DNA of 64,000 nucleotides from Hyphomicrobium_A sp964405975. GTDB lineage: Bacteria > Pseudomonadota > Alphaproteobacteria > Rhizobiales > Hyphomicrobiaceae. Below, piece by piece: positions 16,283 to 25,633 of the stretch. Under the pieces are notes generated by a model. It was not told where the DNA came from and did not search any database. It saw nothing but the letters and a program-made list of their open reading frames with translations. Position numbers and translations under genes: made by a program. The stretch spans positions 1-64,000 of the forward strand of contig CAYOPW010000003.1 in the NCBI GenBank assembly GCA_964405975.1, read 5' to 3'. Numbering within the stretch: the stretch's first letter is position 1; each line of letters opens with the position of its first letter.

Positions 16283-18907
16283 ATGGCCACTGAACGCTAC
16301 GACGCACCCAAACGGGAAAAGCATTGGCAAGAAGTCTGGGAAAAGGCCGAAGCCTTTCGCGCTCCCAACGCTGATCCCCGGCCAAAGTGCTACGTGCTTG
16401 AGATGTTCCCCTACCCGTCGGGGCGTATCCATGTTGGCCATTCGCGCAATTACACCATGGGCGACGTCTTCGCCCGTTACAAGCGCGCAAAAGGATTCAA
16501 CGTGCTGCATCCCATGGGATGGGATGCGTTTGGCATGCCGGCTGAAAACGCGGCTCTGGAGCACAATGTCCATCCTGCTGAATGGACCTACCAAAATATC
16601 GAGACGATGAAGAGTCAGCTGAAGTCGATGGGGCTCTCACTTGACTGGTCGCGCGAGATCGCAACGTGCTCACCCGACTATTACAAGCACCAACAAAAAC
16701 TCTTCCTCGACATGCTGAAGAAGGGCCTGGCCTATCGTAAGTCATCGAAGGTCAATTGGGATCCAGTCGACCATACCGTCCTCGCCAATGAGCAGGTGAT
16801 TGATGGGCGCGGCTGGCGTTCGGGCGCGCTCATCGAGCAGCGCGAGCTAACGCAGTGGTTCTTTAAGATTACAGATTACGCTGACGAGCTGCTCGAGGCC
16901 TTGCTGGCGCTGGAGAAGTGGCCTGAGAAGGTTCGCTTGATGCAGGCGAACTGGATTGGCCGTTCGGAAGGTTTGCTCGTGCGCTTTGCGCTCGACAAGA
17001 AAACGGTGCCGAAGGGCCAGTCGGAAGTCGAAGTTTACACGACGCGGCCGGACACGCTGTTTGGCGCATCGTTCGTCGCGCTCGCACCCGACCACCCGCT
17101 GGCAGAAGCGGCAACCCAAGACAACCCGGGCCTCGCCGCCTTTTGCGAGGAGTGCCGTAACGTCGGCACATCCGTAGCAGAGCTGGAGACGGCCGAGAAG
17201 CGGGGCTTTGACACGGGAATCCGCGCCATTCACCCCTTTGATAAAACGTGGACGCTGCCAGTCTACGTCGCCAACTTCATTCTCATGGAGTACGGCACAG
17301 GCGCCATCTTCGGATGCCCGTCGGGCGATCAGCGCGATCTCGATTTTGCGCGCAAGTACGATCTGCCGGTCGTGCCCGTGATCCTGCCTCCCGGGGGGAA
17401 TGCGAGCACCTTCACCATCGAGGACAAAGCCTTCGACGGCGAGGGAACCATGATCAACTCCAGCTTTCTGAACGGCCTCGACACGAAGGCCGCGTTTGAA
17501 GCGACGGCAAAAAAACTCGAGAAGGCGACGCTCGCAAAGAAGCCCGTTGGCAAACGCAAGGTGAACTACCGCCTGCGCGATTGGGGTATCTCGCGCCAGC
17601 GTTATTGGGGTTGCCCCATTCCCGTGATCCACTGCGAAGCCTGTGGCGTCGTGCCTGTGCCAGATGAGGATCTACCCGTTCGCCTGCCTGACGATGCCAA
17701 CTTCGACACGCCCGGCAATCCCCTCGACCGTCATCCCACATGGAAACACGTCGCCTGTCCCATGTGCGGCAAGGAGGCCCAGCGGGAAACTGACACGATG
17801 GACACGTTCGTCGACAGTTCGTGGTATTTCGTGCGCTTTACGGGGCCTCGCGCCAAAACTCCCGTCGACCAAAAAGCGGCTGCTTATTGGCTTCCCGTCG
17901 ACCAATACATTGGCGGTGTCGAGCACGCGATTTTGCACCTGCTTTACTCGCGCTTCTTTACGCGCGCGATGTGCGACACGGGCCACTTGAAGCTAACAAA
18001 GAATGTGCGTGAACCCTTCGCTGCACTCTTCACGCAAGGCATGGTGACTCACGAGACGTACCAGTCGCCCGCAGGCTATTGGTTGCTGCCCGGGCAAGTG
18101 CGCGTTGAAGGTGAGGGCGATACGCGGCGCGCCGTCGAAATCGCAACGGGCGGGCAGGCCATGATCGGCGCCGTGGAAAAAATGTCGAAGTCGCGCAAGA
18201 ACACAGTGGACCTCGATGAGTTCGTCAACGAGTACGGCGCTGATGTCGCACGCTGGTTCGTGCTCTCTGACAGCCCGCCTGAGCGCGATGTGATCTACAC
18301 GGACGTCGGCGTCGAGGGCGCACGGCGCTTCGTGCAACGCATTTGGCGGCTGGTGGATCAGGGGATCGAGGTGGCCGCCAAGAAGGGGACAGCGCGTCCC
18401 AAGGAGTTTGGCGCCGAGGCGATGGAGTTACGCCGGGCGGCCCATAAGACGCTGGATCAGGTCGCCAAAAGCATCGAGAGCCTGCGTTTCAATGTAGCAG
18501 TTGCCCAAATCTACGAGTTCGCAAATGTTCTTGGCTCAGCAACTGGCAAATCAGGTGAAGGCCTACCTTGGGCTGCGCGCGAATCACTTGAGCTCTTAGT
18601 GCAGATAATTTGCCCTATGATGCCGCATTTGGCCGAAGAATGCTGGGCGAGGCTCGGATACAACACATTGTTGGCCAATCAACCGTGGCCGGACGCCGAG
18701 GCGGCGTTGCTCGTTGACGATACGATCACCATTGCCGTACAGGTTAACGGTAAGCGGAGAGACGAGCTGACAATTGCCCGGACTGCAGGCTCTGACGAGA
18801 TCGAGGCGGCCGCCTTGAAACTTGAGCCTGTGGTGCGCGCCCTTGATGGCCGCCCGGTCAAGAAGGTCATCGTTGTGCCGCAGAGGATCGTGAATGTGGT
18901 CGGCTGA
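16283..18907 (+). CDS. leuS: Leucyl-tRNA synthetase
   Basis: This class I synthetase charges tRNA-Leu. In the 874-residue protein the HIGH motif is HVGH (residues 50-53, in PYPSGRIHVGHSRNY). The CP1 editing domain carries the threonine-rich TTRPDTLFGASFVAL segment. The KMSKS loop is exact at residues 633-637. A C-terminal anticodon-binding region completes it. The length is normal. It overlaps no gene at its start; lptE begins 22 bases after its stop, and holA follows, the usual leuS-lptE-holA arrangement. Confidence 0.98.
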   Translation: MATERYDAPKREKHWQEVWEKAEAFRAPNADPRPKCYVLEMFPYPSGRIHVGHSRNYTMGDVFARYKRAKGFNVLHPMGWDAFGMPAENAALEHNVHPAEWTYQNIETMKSQLKSMGLSLDWSREIATCSPDYYKHQQKLFLDMLKKGLAYRKSSKVNWDPVDHTVLANEQVIDGRGWRSGALIEQRELTQWFFKITDYADELLEALLALEKWPEKVRLMQANWIGRSEGLLVRFALDKKTVPKGQSEVEVYTTRPDTLFGASFVALAPDHPLAEAATQDNPGLAAFCEECRNVGTSVAELETAEKRGFDTGIRAIHPFDKTWTLPVYVANFILMEYGTGAIFGCPSGDQRDLDFARKYDLPVVPVILPPGGNASTFTIEDKAFDGEGTMINSSFLNGLDTKAAFEATAKKLEKATLAKKPVGKRKVNYRLRDWGISRQRYWGCPIPVIHCEACGVVPVPDEDLPVRLPDDANFDTPGNPLDRHPTWKHVACPMCGKEAQRETDTMDTFVDSSWYFVRFTGPRAKTPVDQKAAAYWLPVDQYIGGVEHAILHLLYSRFFTRAMCDTGHLKLTKNVREPFAALFTQGMVTHETYQSPAGYWLLPGQVRVEGEGDTRRAVEIATGGQAMIGAVEKMSKSRKNTVDLDEFVNEYGADVARWFVLSDSPPERDVIYTDVGVEGARRFVQRIWRLVDQGIEVAAKKGTARPKEFGAEAMELRRAAHKTLDQVAKSIESLRFNVAVAQIYEFANVLGSATGKSGEGLPWAARESLELLVQIICPMMPHLAEECWARLGYNTLLANQPWPDAEAALLVDDTITIAVQVNGKRRDELTIARTAGSDEIEAAALKLEPVVRALDGRPVKKVIVVPQRIVNVVG

Positions 18908-18929
18908 CGATCAAACACGGGGGCGATCG

Positions 18930-19466
18930 ATGCGGACCAAAAGCCGCCGATCGACAATTTGGGTTGTTATAGCGTGTGCAGCGATGCCCATGCTCGCCGC
19001 TGGCTGTGGCGACGGCGGATTCCGCCCCCTCTATGCGTCGCCGACTATTGTCGGAACTGACGTCAACGACAAGCTGGCCCAAATCGATATTGCGCCGATT
19101 CCCGGACGCGTCGGTCAGCGCCTGCGCAACGAGCTAATCTTCCAGTCGACCGGAGGGGATCTACAGTTAGAGCCGGCCTACCGCCTCAACATTGTTATTC
19201 GTGAATCCATCACAGCCACGCTGGTACGTGTTGACGGCGATTCTTTGGGCAGCACTTATAACCTCGATGCCTCTTTTAAACTGATCAGGATGTCCGATAA
19301 CGCCGTCATCCTCGAGGGCAAGAGTTTTGGACGTGCCCCTTTCCAGCGTTTCGATTCAGTGTTCGCCAATGTTCGCGCACGCCACGATGCGGAAAATCGC
19401 GCTGCCCGAACGATCGGAGACGAGCTCAAATCGCGTTTGGCCGCTTTCCTTTCGGGTGCTGCCTGA
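18930..19466 (+). CDS. lptE: LPS-assembly lipoprotein LptE
   Basis: LptE plugs the LptD barrel that inserts lipopolysaccharide into the outer membrane. The 178-residue precursor has a basic N-terminus, a short hydrophobic stretch and a lipobox LAAGC with Cys26 as the lipidated residue. Next comes GFRPLY, the usual alphaproteobacterial LptE start, and a conserved GRVGQRLRNELIF segment. I chose the ATG at 18930 because it follows GGGGGCGATCG, 22 bases after the leuS stop. An earlier start would add 12 residues. It sits between leuS and holA as in E. coli. Confidence 0.9.
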   Translation: MRTKSRRSTIWVVIACAAMPMLAAGCGDGGFRPLYASPTIVGTDVNDKLAQIDIAPIPGRVGQRLRNELIFQSTGGDLQLEPAYRLNIVIRESITATLVRVDGDSLGSTYNLDASFKLIRMSDNAVILEGKSFGRAPFQRFDSVFANVRARHDAENRAARTIGDELKSRLAAFLSGAA

Positions 19467-19516
19467 CGTAAGCCCATCTTGATTCTCATTCTTTCTCTCT
19501 ATAGCGGTAACGCCTC

Positions 19517-20548
19517 ATGGTCGCCGTCAAGGCTCATCAGGCTCAAAACTTTCTCAAGCCGCCTGGTCCACGCCAGTCCGCCATACTGTTTTATGGAACG
19601 GATGCCGGTCTCGTCGCCGAGCGTGCGCGCGCGCTTGCGACTTTGATTGCGCAGCGCGAGGAACCGCCCGGGGAAATTATTCGCCTCGACGATGCCGACC
19701 TCGACTCAGATCCTGACCGCCTCGCCGTTGAGCTGCAAACCTTGCCGATGTTCGGGAGCTCCAAGATCGTACGCGCAACGACAGGTCGGCGGATCGGAAC
19801 AGCAGCCATCAAACCGCTGCTTGAGGAAGATACACTTGCTTCGACGTTGATCATCGAAGCGGGAAATTTGCGTCCTAACGACTCTCTGCGATCTCTATTC
19901 GAGAAATCAAATAAAGCAGCCGCTGTCGCGTGTTATCCCGATGAGGCTCACGATCTTGAATCGCTCATCACTCAAACGCTGAAATCGTACGGTCTCACAA
20001 TCGATCCCGAAGCACGCGAACTCCTCCTGGCTCGCATCGGCGCAGACCGGGCGTTGTCGCGCGGTGAAATTGAAAAGCTTGCGCTCTTTGCCAAGGGCAA
20101 GGCACAGGTCGATGCCGGCGACATTGACGCCATCGTCGGAGATGCTTCTGAGCTTGCTATCGACAAGGTCGTAAGCGCTGCGGCTTCAGGCGACTCGGCG
20201 CGTGCTGTCAGCGAATTCGCACGTGCATTGGCTTCCGGACAGGACGCGCAAGTTATCCTCCTGGCCCTTCAGCGATACATCCAGCGCTTGCACCGCATTC
20301 GCTGCGAGCTTGACGCGGGCCGCTCGTTTGACGAGGTATTGCGGCAATCCCGGCCGCCAATCCACTTTAAGCAAAAGGACGCGATCGCCCGGCAAACACG
20401 CGCCTGGTCGTCTCAACGTCTTGCCGAGGCTATCCATCGCGCCGGTCGCGCAGCAAAGTCCGCTCGCCTTTCCGGCGCGCTCCACGAGGCAATAACCGAA
20501 CAACTGCTACTCGATTTGGCTACAACTGCCCGTGCGGCCCGGCGCTAG
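19517..20548 (+). CDS. holA: DNA polymerase III delta subunit
   Basis: The delta subunit opens the beta clamp during clamp loading. The 343-residue protein has the family's N-terminal ILFYGTDAGLVAERA, the clamp-interaction region near LQTLPMFGSSKIV, and the C-terminal helical collar region (LQRYIQRLHRIRCELDAG). Delta is an AAA-fold protein without a functional ATPase site, consistent with the absence of a Walker A motif. It is the third gene of leuS-lptE-holA. Confidence 0.93.
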   Translation: MVAVKAHQAQNFLKPPGPRQSAILFYGTDAGLVAERARALATLIAQREEPPGEIIRLDDADLDSDPDRLAVELQTLPMFGSSKIVRATTGRRIGTAAIKPLLEEDTLASTLIIEAGNLRPNDSLRSLFEKSNKAAAVACYPDEAHDLESLITQTLKSYGLTIDPEARELLLARIGADRALSRGEIEKLALFAKGKAQVDAGDIDAIVGDASELAIDKVVSAAASGDSARAVSEFARALASGQDAQVILLALQRYIQRLHRIRCELDAGRSFDEVLRQSRPPIHFKQKDAIARQTRAWSSQRLAEAIHRAGRAAKSARLSGALHEAITEQLLLDLATTARAARR

Positions 20549-20635
20549 AAGCAAAAGCGGCTCTGTTTCTCAGCGCAAACTTGCCCCTTGGCCGTCGCTG
20601 CCTATAGTGCGCGGCACTTCAGCCTTGGGGACATC

Positions 20636-21634
20636 ATGACCGACACACGCTACGACGTCGTTGGCATTGGCAACGCAATCGTCGACATCATTGGCCGCTG
20701 CGACGACGCATTTCTTGAGCGCCACGGCGCTCCCAAGAGTCACATGCGCCTGGTCGATGCCGCGACTATCGAAACGCTTTACACTACGATGGGGCCCGGT
20801 ATCGAGGTCTCGGGCGGTTCGGCCGCAAACACAATGGTAGGGCTCGCTTCCCTTGGTGGCAGCGCTGCCTTCATTGGCAAGATCGCCGATGATGAGTTTG
20901 GCCGCATTTTCGCGCACGACATTCGTGCTGCCAACGTCGCTTTCACGACCGCTCCCGCTGTGGGCAAAGCCCCGACATCTCGCTCGCTCATTCTCGTGAC
21001 ACCCGACGGCGAACGCACGATGAATACCTTTCTGGGCATCAGTACCGATCTTGATCAAGGCGAAGTCGACCCGGCGCTAATAGAGTCTTCTGCGATCATT
21101 TATCTTGAGGGTTATTTATTCGACCAGCCCGAGGCCAAAACGGCATTTCGCCAAGCGGCAAGCGTTGCTGCCAAAGCTGAACGCAAGGTCGCGCTAACAC
21201 TGTCCGATGGATTTTGCGTCGATCGACATCGCGCCGAATTTTTGGAACTCATTCGCTCAAGCGTCGATATCCTATTTGCCAACGAAAGCGAGATTACCGC
21301 GCTTTATGAGACATCAAACTTTGACCAGGCGGCGAAGCGAGCCGCGTCTGATAGTAAGCTCGCTGTTCTCACGCGCAGCGCCCAAGGCTCTCTCATTCTC
21401 TCTGGTGACGAAAACATATCCATTCCCGTCGTGCCGGTTGAGAATGTCGTGGATCTCACAGGCGCTGGCGACCTTTATGCGGCCGGTTTTTTGTTTGGTC
21501 TGACGCAAGGTCTGTCTTTGGAAACCGCGGGTAGGATTGGCAGCCTTGCTGCATCCGAGATTATTTCCCATGTCGGCGCACGGCCTGAAAAGCCTCTCGA
21601 CACTCTGGCGCGCGCCAATGGTCTGCTGACCTGA
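20636..21634 (+). CDS. PfkB-family kinase, adenosine-kinase-like
   Basis: The 332-residue ribokinase-fold enzyme has the N-terminal GIGNAIVDIIG, the GGSAANTMVGLASLGG substrate/lid motif, and the C-terminal DLTGAGDLYAAGFLFGL with the catalytic Asp at about residue 278. Rhizobiales homologues are commonly called adenosine kinase, but the exact nucleoside or sugar substrate cannot be read from the sequence. The ATG at 20636 is preceded by GGGGAC. It follows holA by 87 bases and may be transcribed separately. Confidence 0.88.
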   Translation: MTDTRYDVVGIGNAIVDIIGRCDDAFLERHGAPKSHMRLVDAATIETLYTTMGPGIEVSGGSAANTMVGLASLGGSAAFIGKIADDEFGRIFAHDIRAANVAFTTAPAVGKAPTSRSLILVTPDGERTMNTFLGISTDLDQGEVDPALIESSAIIYLEGYLFDQPEAKTAFRQAASVAAKAERKVALTLSDGFCVDRHRAEFLELIRSSVDILFANESEITALYETSNFDQAAKRAASDSKLAVLTRSAQGSLILSGDENISIPVVPVENVVDLTGAGDLYAAGFLFGLTQGLSLETAGRIGSLAASEIISHVGARPEKPLDTLARANGLLT

Positions 21635-21861
21635 GAAGGGATATGCAAGACGGCAGATGGCGTTCCTGCCTACAATTTGGCGTCAGTTGTTCTTCCGAGC
21701 ATGATCACTTCAGGTATTGGATACAAGTTATTGGATGCATTTTCGCAACATTAGGTCTCAATTGTCGCCCGTAGTGCCCTGATAGCTATTTATTATCCTT
21801 GGTCCGGACTCGTCTCGTCCACACAATTGCCAGCAACGAATCGATTGGCACGGGATTGAAC

Positions 21862-22398
21862 ATGGCCAGCGCAACTGCGCGCCAAGGGCGTCCGAAGGGA
21901 AGCGGCATCGACGATAGTCAGCAGCTCGCTCGCATTGCCGCGCTGCTCGCCGCCGACCCCAAGCTCAAGCCCACAACAGCTATTCGGTCGCTCGGCATCG
22001 AGGACCCCTCACTCATCCGGCGGCTACGCGACAAGTACCGCGCCAAGCGGGCCGTACTGGAAGCTGGCGCCCGTCAAAAGGCGACGACGAATCCAAAGCA
22101 GAAGGCCGGGACCGCCGGCGTGGAGAATCCAAAGACGCCAGCACTTGCTGCTACGGCTTCGACTTCGCGTTCGACACCAAACACAGATTGGAGCTCAGCG
22201 TCGGCTGATATTTTTGTCGCCTGGTGCGGCTTCGGTTTGGACGCGGTCAGTGCAGCGATCGAGAATCAACACGCGGTTGCTCAATACCTGATGCGTCAGC
22301 CGTGCGTTAGCTTGGCGATCAAAAGCCAGCTTCTGCTCAATGAATTTGCACTCACTATTTGCAAGCGTAACCGACGACGAACACTGCACGTCAACTAG
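21862..22398 (+). CDS. Orphan basic protein with AT-hook-like motif
   Basis: I do not recognise this 178-residue protein. Residues 9-15 (GRPKGSG) look like an AT-hook or HTH lead-in. A helical segment follows (SQQLARIAALLAADPKLKPT) and then PSLIRRLRDKYRAKR, together resembling a small DNA-binding helix-turn-helix. A low-complexity Ala/Thr/Lys linker (about 70-110) leads to a hydrophobic helical C-terminus (GFGLDAVSAAIENQHAVAQ) faintly reminiscent of phasins. It stands alone, 227 bases after the PfkB gene, with a strong terminator 50 bases downstream. Such a terminator and a start without overlapping neighbours support a real gene. A DNA-binding role is inference. Confidence 0.6.
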   Translation: MASATARQGRPKGSGIDDSQQLARIAALLAADPKLKPTTAIRSLGIEDPSLIRRLRDKYRAKRAVLEAGARQKATTNPKQKAGTAGVENPKTPALAATASTSRSTPNTDWSSASADIFVAWCGFGLDAVSAAIENQHAVAQYLMRQPCVSLAIKSQLLLNEFALTICKRNRRRTLHVN

Positions 22399-22447
22399 AG
22401 CGAGTGATTAGACCGACCCGTTGTGAAGCTAGAGCGCGTTACTTTAT

Positions 22448-22478
22448 GGGCCGCCGCCCCAGGCGGCCCCGTTTTTTT
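22448..22478 (+). terminator. Intrinsic terminator after the orphan gene
   Basis: GGGCCGCC (22448-22455) pairs with GGCGGCCC (22462-22469) and is followed by CG and seven T residues (22472-22478). The T tract touches the coaA stop codon of the convergent gene. Confidence 0.85.
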
Positions 22479-23430
22479 AAAGCTTGCGCAAAGCCACCGA
22501 TTCCACATGGTGATCGGCGCTTTTTCGTAAGATGAGCCCCGCGCGCTGCCGCGTTGGAAGAATATGCTCTTCCAAATTCTTCAAATTTATCGTGTTCCAT
22601 ATCTCGGTTGCGCGCGCGCGTGCGTCATCGTGCGATAAATTTACATACTGGTGGAAGTAAGCACCCGGATCACGAAAGGCCGTATTACGCAGGCGCATGA
22701 AGCGCGTCACGTACCAATCGCGGATCACCTCTGGCTCAGCATCCAGGTAGATCGAAAAATCGAAGAAGTCCGACACGAACGGAATCGCCTCGCCGCCGCG
22801 CGGCATACTTGCGGGCTGCAGTACGTTGAGTCCTTCTACAATTAATATGTCCGGCGACTCGATGACCGTCGTTTGATCGGCCAGGATGTCATAGTGAAAA
22901 TGCGAGTAGATAGGAGCCTTTACGTGCTTCACGCCAGACTTCACATCGGCGAGAAAGTTGAGCAACCGCGCCGTATCGAAACTCTCGGGGAAGCCCTTGC
23001 GGTTCATGATTTGCCGGCGTTCAAGCTCCGCGTTCGGCAACAAGAAACCATCGGTCGTGATCAGCTCGACGCGGGGATGATCGGGCCACCGCGCCAGTAG
23101 CGCCTTCAAAACGCGCGCTGTTGTGCTTTTTCCGACCGCCACTGATCCCGCAACACCGAGAATAAACGGAACCTTGCCATCGTCGCGGCTAAGGAATTTC
23201 GAGGTGACTGCATGTAGCTGCTGCGAGGCGGCGACATAGAGATTGAGAAGGCGCGACATCGGCAAATAAATCTCTTCGACCTCAGCAACCGACAGCTCCT
23301 CGATAATGCCTGAGAGTTGCTCCAGCTCGCTTTCGAGCAGCGTCATCGGCGTGTCTGCGCGCAGTCGCGACCACTCCTCGCGATCGAACACGCGATAGGG
23401 GGAAAACTGCAAATTGGCGGGATAGGCCAT
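22477..23430 (-). CDS. coaA: Pantothenate kinase, type I (CoaA)
   Basis: CoaA phosphorylates pantothenate, the first and regulated step of CoA synthesis. The protein has the P-loop GVAGSVAVGKSTTARVL, then ITTDGFLLPN, the YSHFHYDI segment and IVEGLNVLQ, all typical of the type I (bacterial) enzyme. Starting at the ATG at 23430 gives 317 residues, close to the 316 of E. coli CoaA. An in-frame GTG at 23457 would add nine residues. It follows hisE in the same direction by 44 bases. Confidence 0.94.
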   Translation of the reverse strand: MAYPANLQFSPYRVFDREEWSRLRADTPMTLLESELEQLSGIIEELSVAEVEEIYLPMSRLLNLYVAASQQLHAVTSKFLSRDDGKVPFILGVAGSVAVGKSTTARVLKALLARWPDHPRVELITTDGFLLPNAELERRQIMNRKGFPESFDTARLLNFLADVKSGVKHVKAPIYSHFHYDILADQTTVIESPDILIVEGLNVLQPASMPRGGEAIPFVSDFFDFSIYLDAEPEVIRDWYVTRFMRLRNTAFRDPGAYFHQYVNLSHDDARARATEIWNTINLKNLEEHILPTRQRAGLILRKSADHHVESVALRKL

Positions 23431-23474
23431 GACGTTTGAAATCGCGCCGTGAAACACTCAGCGTTTAAGTTACA

Positions 23475-23801
23475 TCACCGCCGCGTGCGGCTCGCTTTTT
23501 CTTCCAGTCCCGAAGTGCCGCTCCGCCGCTCAAGAACACCAAGCACACCCTCAAGCGATACGCCGCGGCTCTCCAAAAGAACCAACAGATGATAGAGCAA
23601 GTCGGCCGCTTCTTCCGTGAGCTTGTCTTCGCTTTCGCTGGTCGCCGCGATGACCGTCTCAATCGCTTCTTCGCCAAACTTCTTGGCGCAGCCGGCCGGG
23701 CCAGCATCGAGAAGTTGCCGGGTGTAGGAGGAGCCAGTTGCGGCGGCGGTGCGGCGGGCGCGTATCGTTGCCGCGAGGCGCTTCAAAATATCATCGCTCA
23801 T
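23475..23801 (-). CDS. hisE: Phosphoribosyl-ATP pyrophosphatase (HisE)
   Basis: HisE removes pyrophosphate from phosphoribosyl-ATP, the second step of histidine synthesis. The 108-residue protein has the MazG-like metal-binding motifs KKFGEEAIETVIAA and EEAADLLYHLLVLL and the C-terminal VLERR. I chose the ATG at 23801 (MSDDILKRL). No other his gene is present. In many Rhizobiales hisE ends a hisBHAFE-coaA cluster, so here the pair hisE-coaA has been kept while the remaining genes are elsewhere. Confidence 0.92.
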   Translation of the reverse strand: MSDDILKRLAATIRARRTAAATGSSYTRQLLDAGPAGCAKKFGEEAIETVIAATSESEDKLTEEAADLLYHLLVLLESRGVSLEGVLGVLERRSGTSGLEEKASRTRR

Positions 23802-23887
23802 GGCAGGTCTCGACGGCTGCACAGGGACCTTGCTGCGCCCGGCTCATGCAGCAAAAATGCCGCGCCGTCAAGCACTTATACCCTCGA

Positions 23888-24772
23888 CTACTCGCCGGGA
23901 CTACCAACGAGACGCATGCGAATGTAATCAAGCTGATCGAAATTACCGTACTTGATAATGAGGTTGCCGCTCTCGCCAGAGCCTCGTTTGATCTCAACCT
24001 TCAAGCCGAGCACTGCTGACAGTTCGTTCTCGAAGGCGCGGGTGTCGGCATCTTTTTCACGCGCGCGACGCGTCGAGCCGCCACGGTTGCCGGCCTCATC
24101 ACCCTCCTGGGCAAGCGCTTCAACCTCGCGCACGTTGAGGTCATGTTCGATGATGTGATGCGCCAGTTCCTCGGCGTCATCGCGCCCTATCAAAGCACGC
24201 GCGTGACCTGCGGTTAGCTCACCGCTTTCGACCATTGCTTGCACGCCCTCGGGAAGTTTCAACAGTCGCAGCGTGTTGGCCACGTGACTGCGACTCTTGC
24301 CGATGATCTCGGAGAGTTGCTCCTGGCTATAGTCGAAACGTTCGACCAGTTCGCGATAACCTGCCGCCTCTTCGATGGCGTTGAGATCGGCGCGCTGCAC
24401 GTTCTCAATGATCGCGAGCTCAAGAACCTCTTTGTCGTCGAGATCGCGCGCGATGACGGGAACAGTGTGCAGTCCGGCCTTCTGCGCCGCGCGCCAACGC
24501 CGCTCGCCAGCAACAATCTCGTAGCCGCCCGCAACCGGCCGAACGATAATCGGCTGAACCAATCCCTTATTGCGGATCGAGTCAGCGAGTTCGGCTAGCT
24601 CTTCGTCGCGGAAGTCCTTGCGAGGATTTAGCCGCCCCGGCCTCAAGTCTGCCGTGGGAACCACGCGCTGTTCGCCCTCTGGGGGAAGAACCGGCTGTCC
24701 CGGCGATGTCGGCTCACCTATGAGCGAAGCCAATCCGCGACCTAGGCGGCCCCTTGCCAACGGTGCATTCAT
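23888..24772 (-). CDS. parB: Chromosome-partitioning protein ParB
   Basis: ParB is a CTPase that loads at parS and spreads to form the partition complex. In this 294-residue protein the N-terminal LGRGLASLIG box interacts with ParA. The ParB/Srx CTPase domain includes NPRKDF, GLVQPIIVRP and GERRWRAAQKAG. The helix-turn-helix SQEQLSEIIGKSRSHVANTL reads parS, and a C-terminal dimerisation domain ends the protein. The ATG at 24772 lies 23 bases after the parA stop. Two near-consensus parS palindromes are present at 26225 and 28557. Confidence 0.96.
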   Translation of the reverse strand: MNAPLARGRLGRGLASLIGEPTSPGQPVLPPEGEQRVVPTADLRPGRLNPRKDFRDEELAELADSIRNKGLVQPIIVRPVAGGYEIVAGERRWRAAQKAGLHTVPVIARDLDDKEVLELAIIENVQRADLNAIEEAAGYRELVERFDYSQEQLSEIIGKSRSHVANTLRLLKLPEGVQAMVESGELTAGHARALIGRDDAEELAHHIIEHDLNVREVEALAQEGDEAGNRGGSTRRAREKDADTRAFENELSAVLGLKVEIKRGSGESGNLIIKYGNFDQLDYIRMRLVGSPGE

Positions 24773-24795
24773 TGCGTGTCGTGCCTCTTGTTTTG

Positions 24796-25629
24796 TCAGG
24801 CGGCTTTGTGCTGGCGCTCGCGCTCGATGATCTCGGTCGCAAGCTTGATGTAGGCTTGGCTCCCCGCGCAATCGTAGTCATAGAGCAGGATCGGCTTGCC
24901 GTGCGACGGGGCTTCTGCCACCCGCGTATTGCGAGGAATGATCGTCTCGTAGACCTTGGTGCCGAAGAAAGCGCGGACGTTCTCCGCTACCTCCCGCGAC
25001 AACGACGTGCGCGCATCGTGCATGGTCAACACGACACCTTGAATCTCGAGCGAGGGATTAAGCGTCGCGCGAATCTGGTCGATGGTTTCCTTGAGTTGGG
25101 AAATGCCCTCAAGCGCAAAGAACTCGCATTGAACCGGTACCAGGACAGCGTTTGCCGCCGTCATCGCATTAAGTGTCAGGAGGTTGAGCGACGGCGGGCA
25201 GTCAATCAGCGCGTAATTGATGGCCTCTTCCGGCGGCACTGTACGCTGCTGGGCCAGAAGCTCGCTCAATGCATCGCGTAAGCGAAAGGCGCGGTTTTGG
25301 TCGGGTCCAAGCGTGGTGTCGATGCCAACCAAATCCGTATTGGCTGGCACCACGTATAGCCCCGGCACCGCTGTTGGCTGCGTCGACTCAATCAATGTCG
25401 CCGACCTCGTCAGAACGTCGAATGAGGTCTTGGCACGCGCATCCATGTCGATGCCAAGCCCCGTCGACGCGTTTCCTTGGGCATCGAGATCGATGACCAG
25501 CACCCGCTCGCCAATCGAGGCCAAAGCCGTGCCGAGATTGATTGCCGTCGTCGTCTTGCCGACGCCGCCCTTTTGATTAGCGATGGCAAGTGTCCGGAGC
25601 CCAGAAGCCCCCATTGTCGCGCCCGTCAC
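24796..25629 (-). CDS. parA: Chromosome-partitioning ATPase ParA
   Basis: ParA is a deviant-Walker ATPase that binds DNA non-specifically and moves ParB-parS complexes towards the pole. The 277-residue protein has KGGVGKTT (residues 20-27) with the signature lysine, VIDLDAQGNASTGLG (Walker A') and YALIDCPPSLNLLTLNA (Walker B). GGAGGG lies 7 bases before a GTG at 25629, inside the 3' end of rsmG. That supports this start over the ATG at 25614, which lacks such a site. It is the third gene of mnmG-rsmG-parA-parB. Confidence 0.96.
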   Translation of the reverse strand: MTGATMGASGLRTLAIANQKGGVGKTTTAINLGTALASIGERVLVIDLDAQGNASTGLGIDMDARAKTSFDVLTRSATLIESTQPTAVPGLYVVPANTDLVGIDTTLGPDQNRAFRLRDALSELLAQQRTVPPEEAINYALIDCPPSLNLLTLNAMTAANAVLVPVQCEFFALEGISQLKETIDQIRATLNPSLEIQGVVLTMHDARTSLSREVAENVRAFFGTKVYETIIPRNTRVAEAPSHGKPILLYDYDCAGSQAYIKLATEIIERERQHKAA

Positions 25630-25633
25630 CGTA

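Noticed and set aside
16847..17632. 261-codon frame antisense to leuS
   Set aside because: Shadow of the highly conserved leuS; no recognisable motifs or ribosome site.
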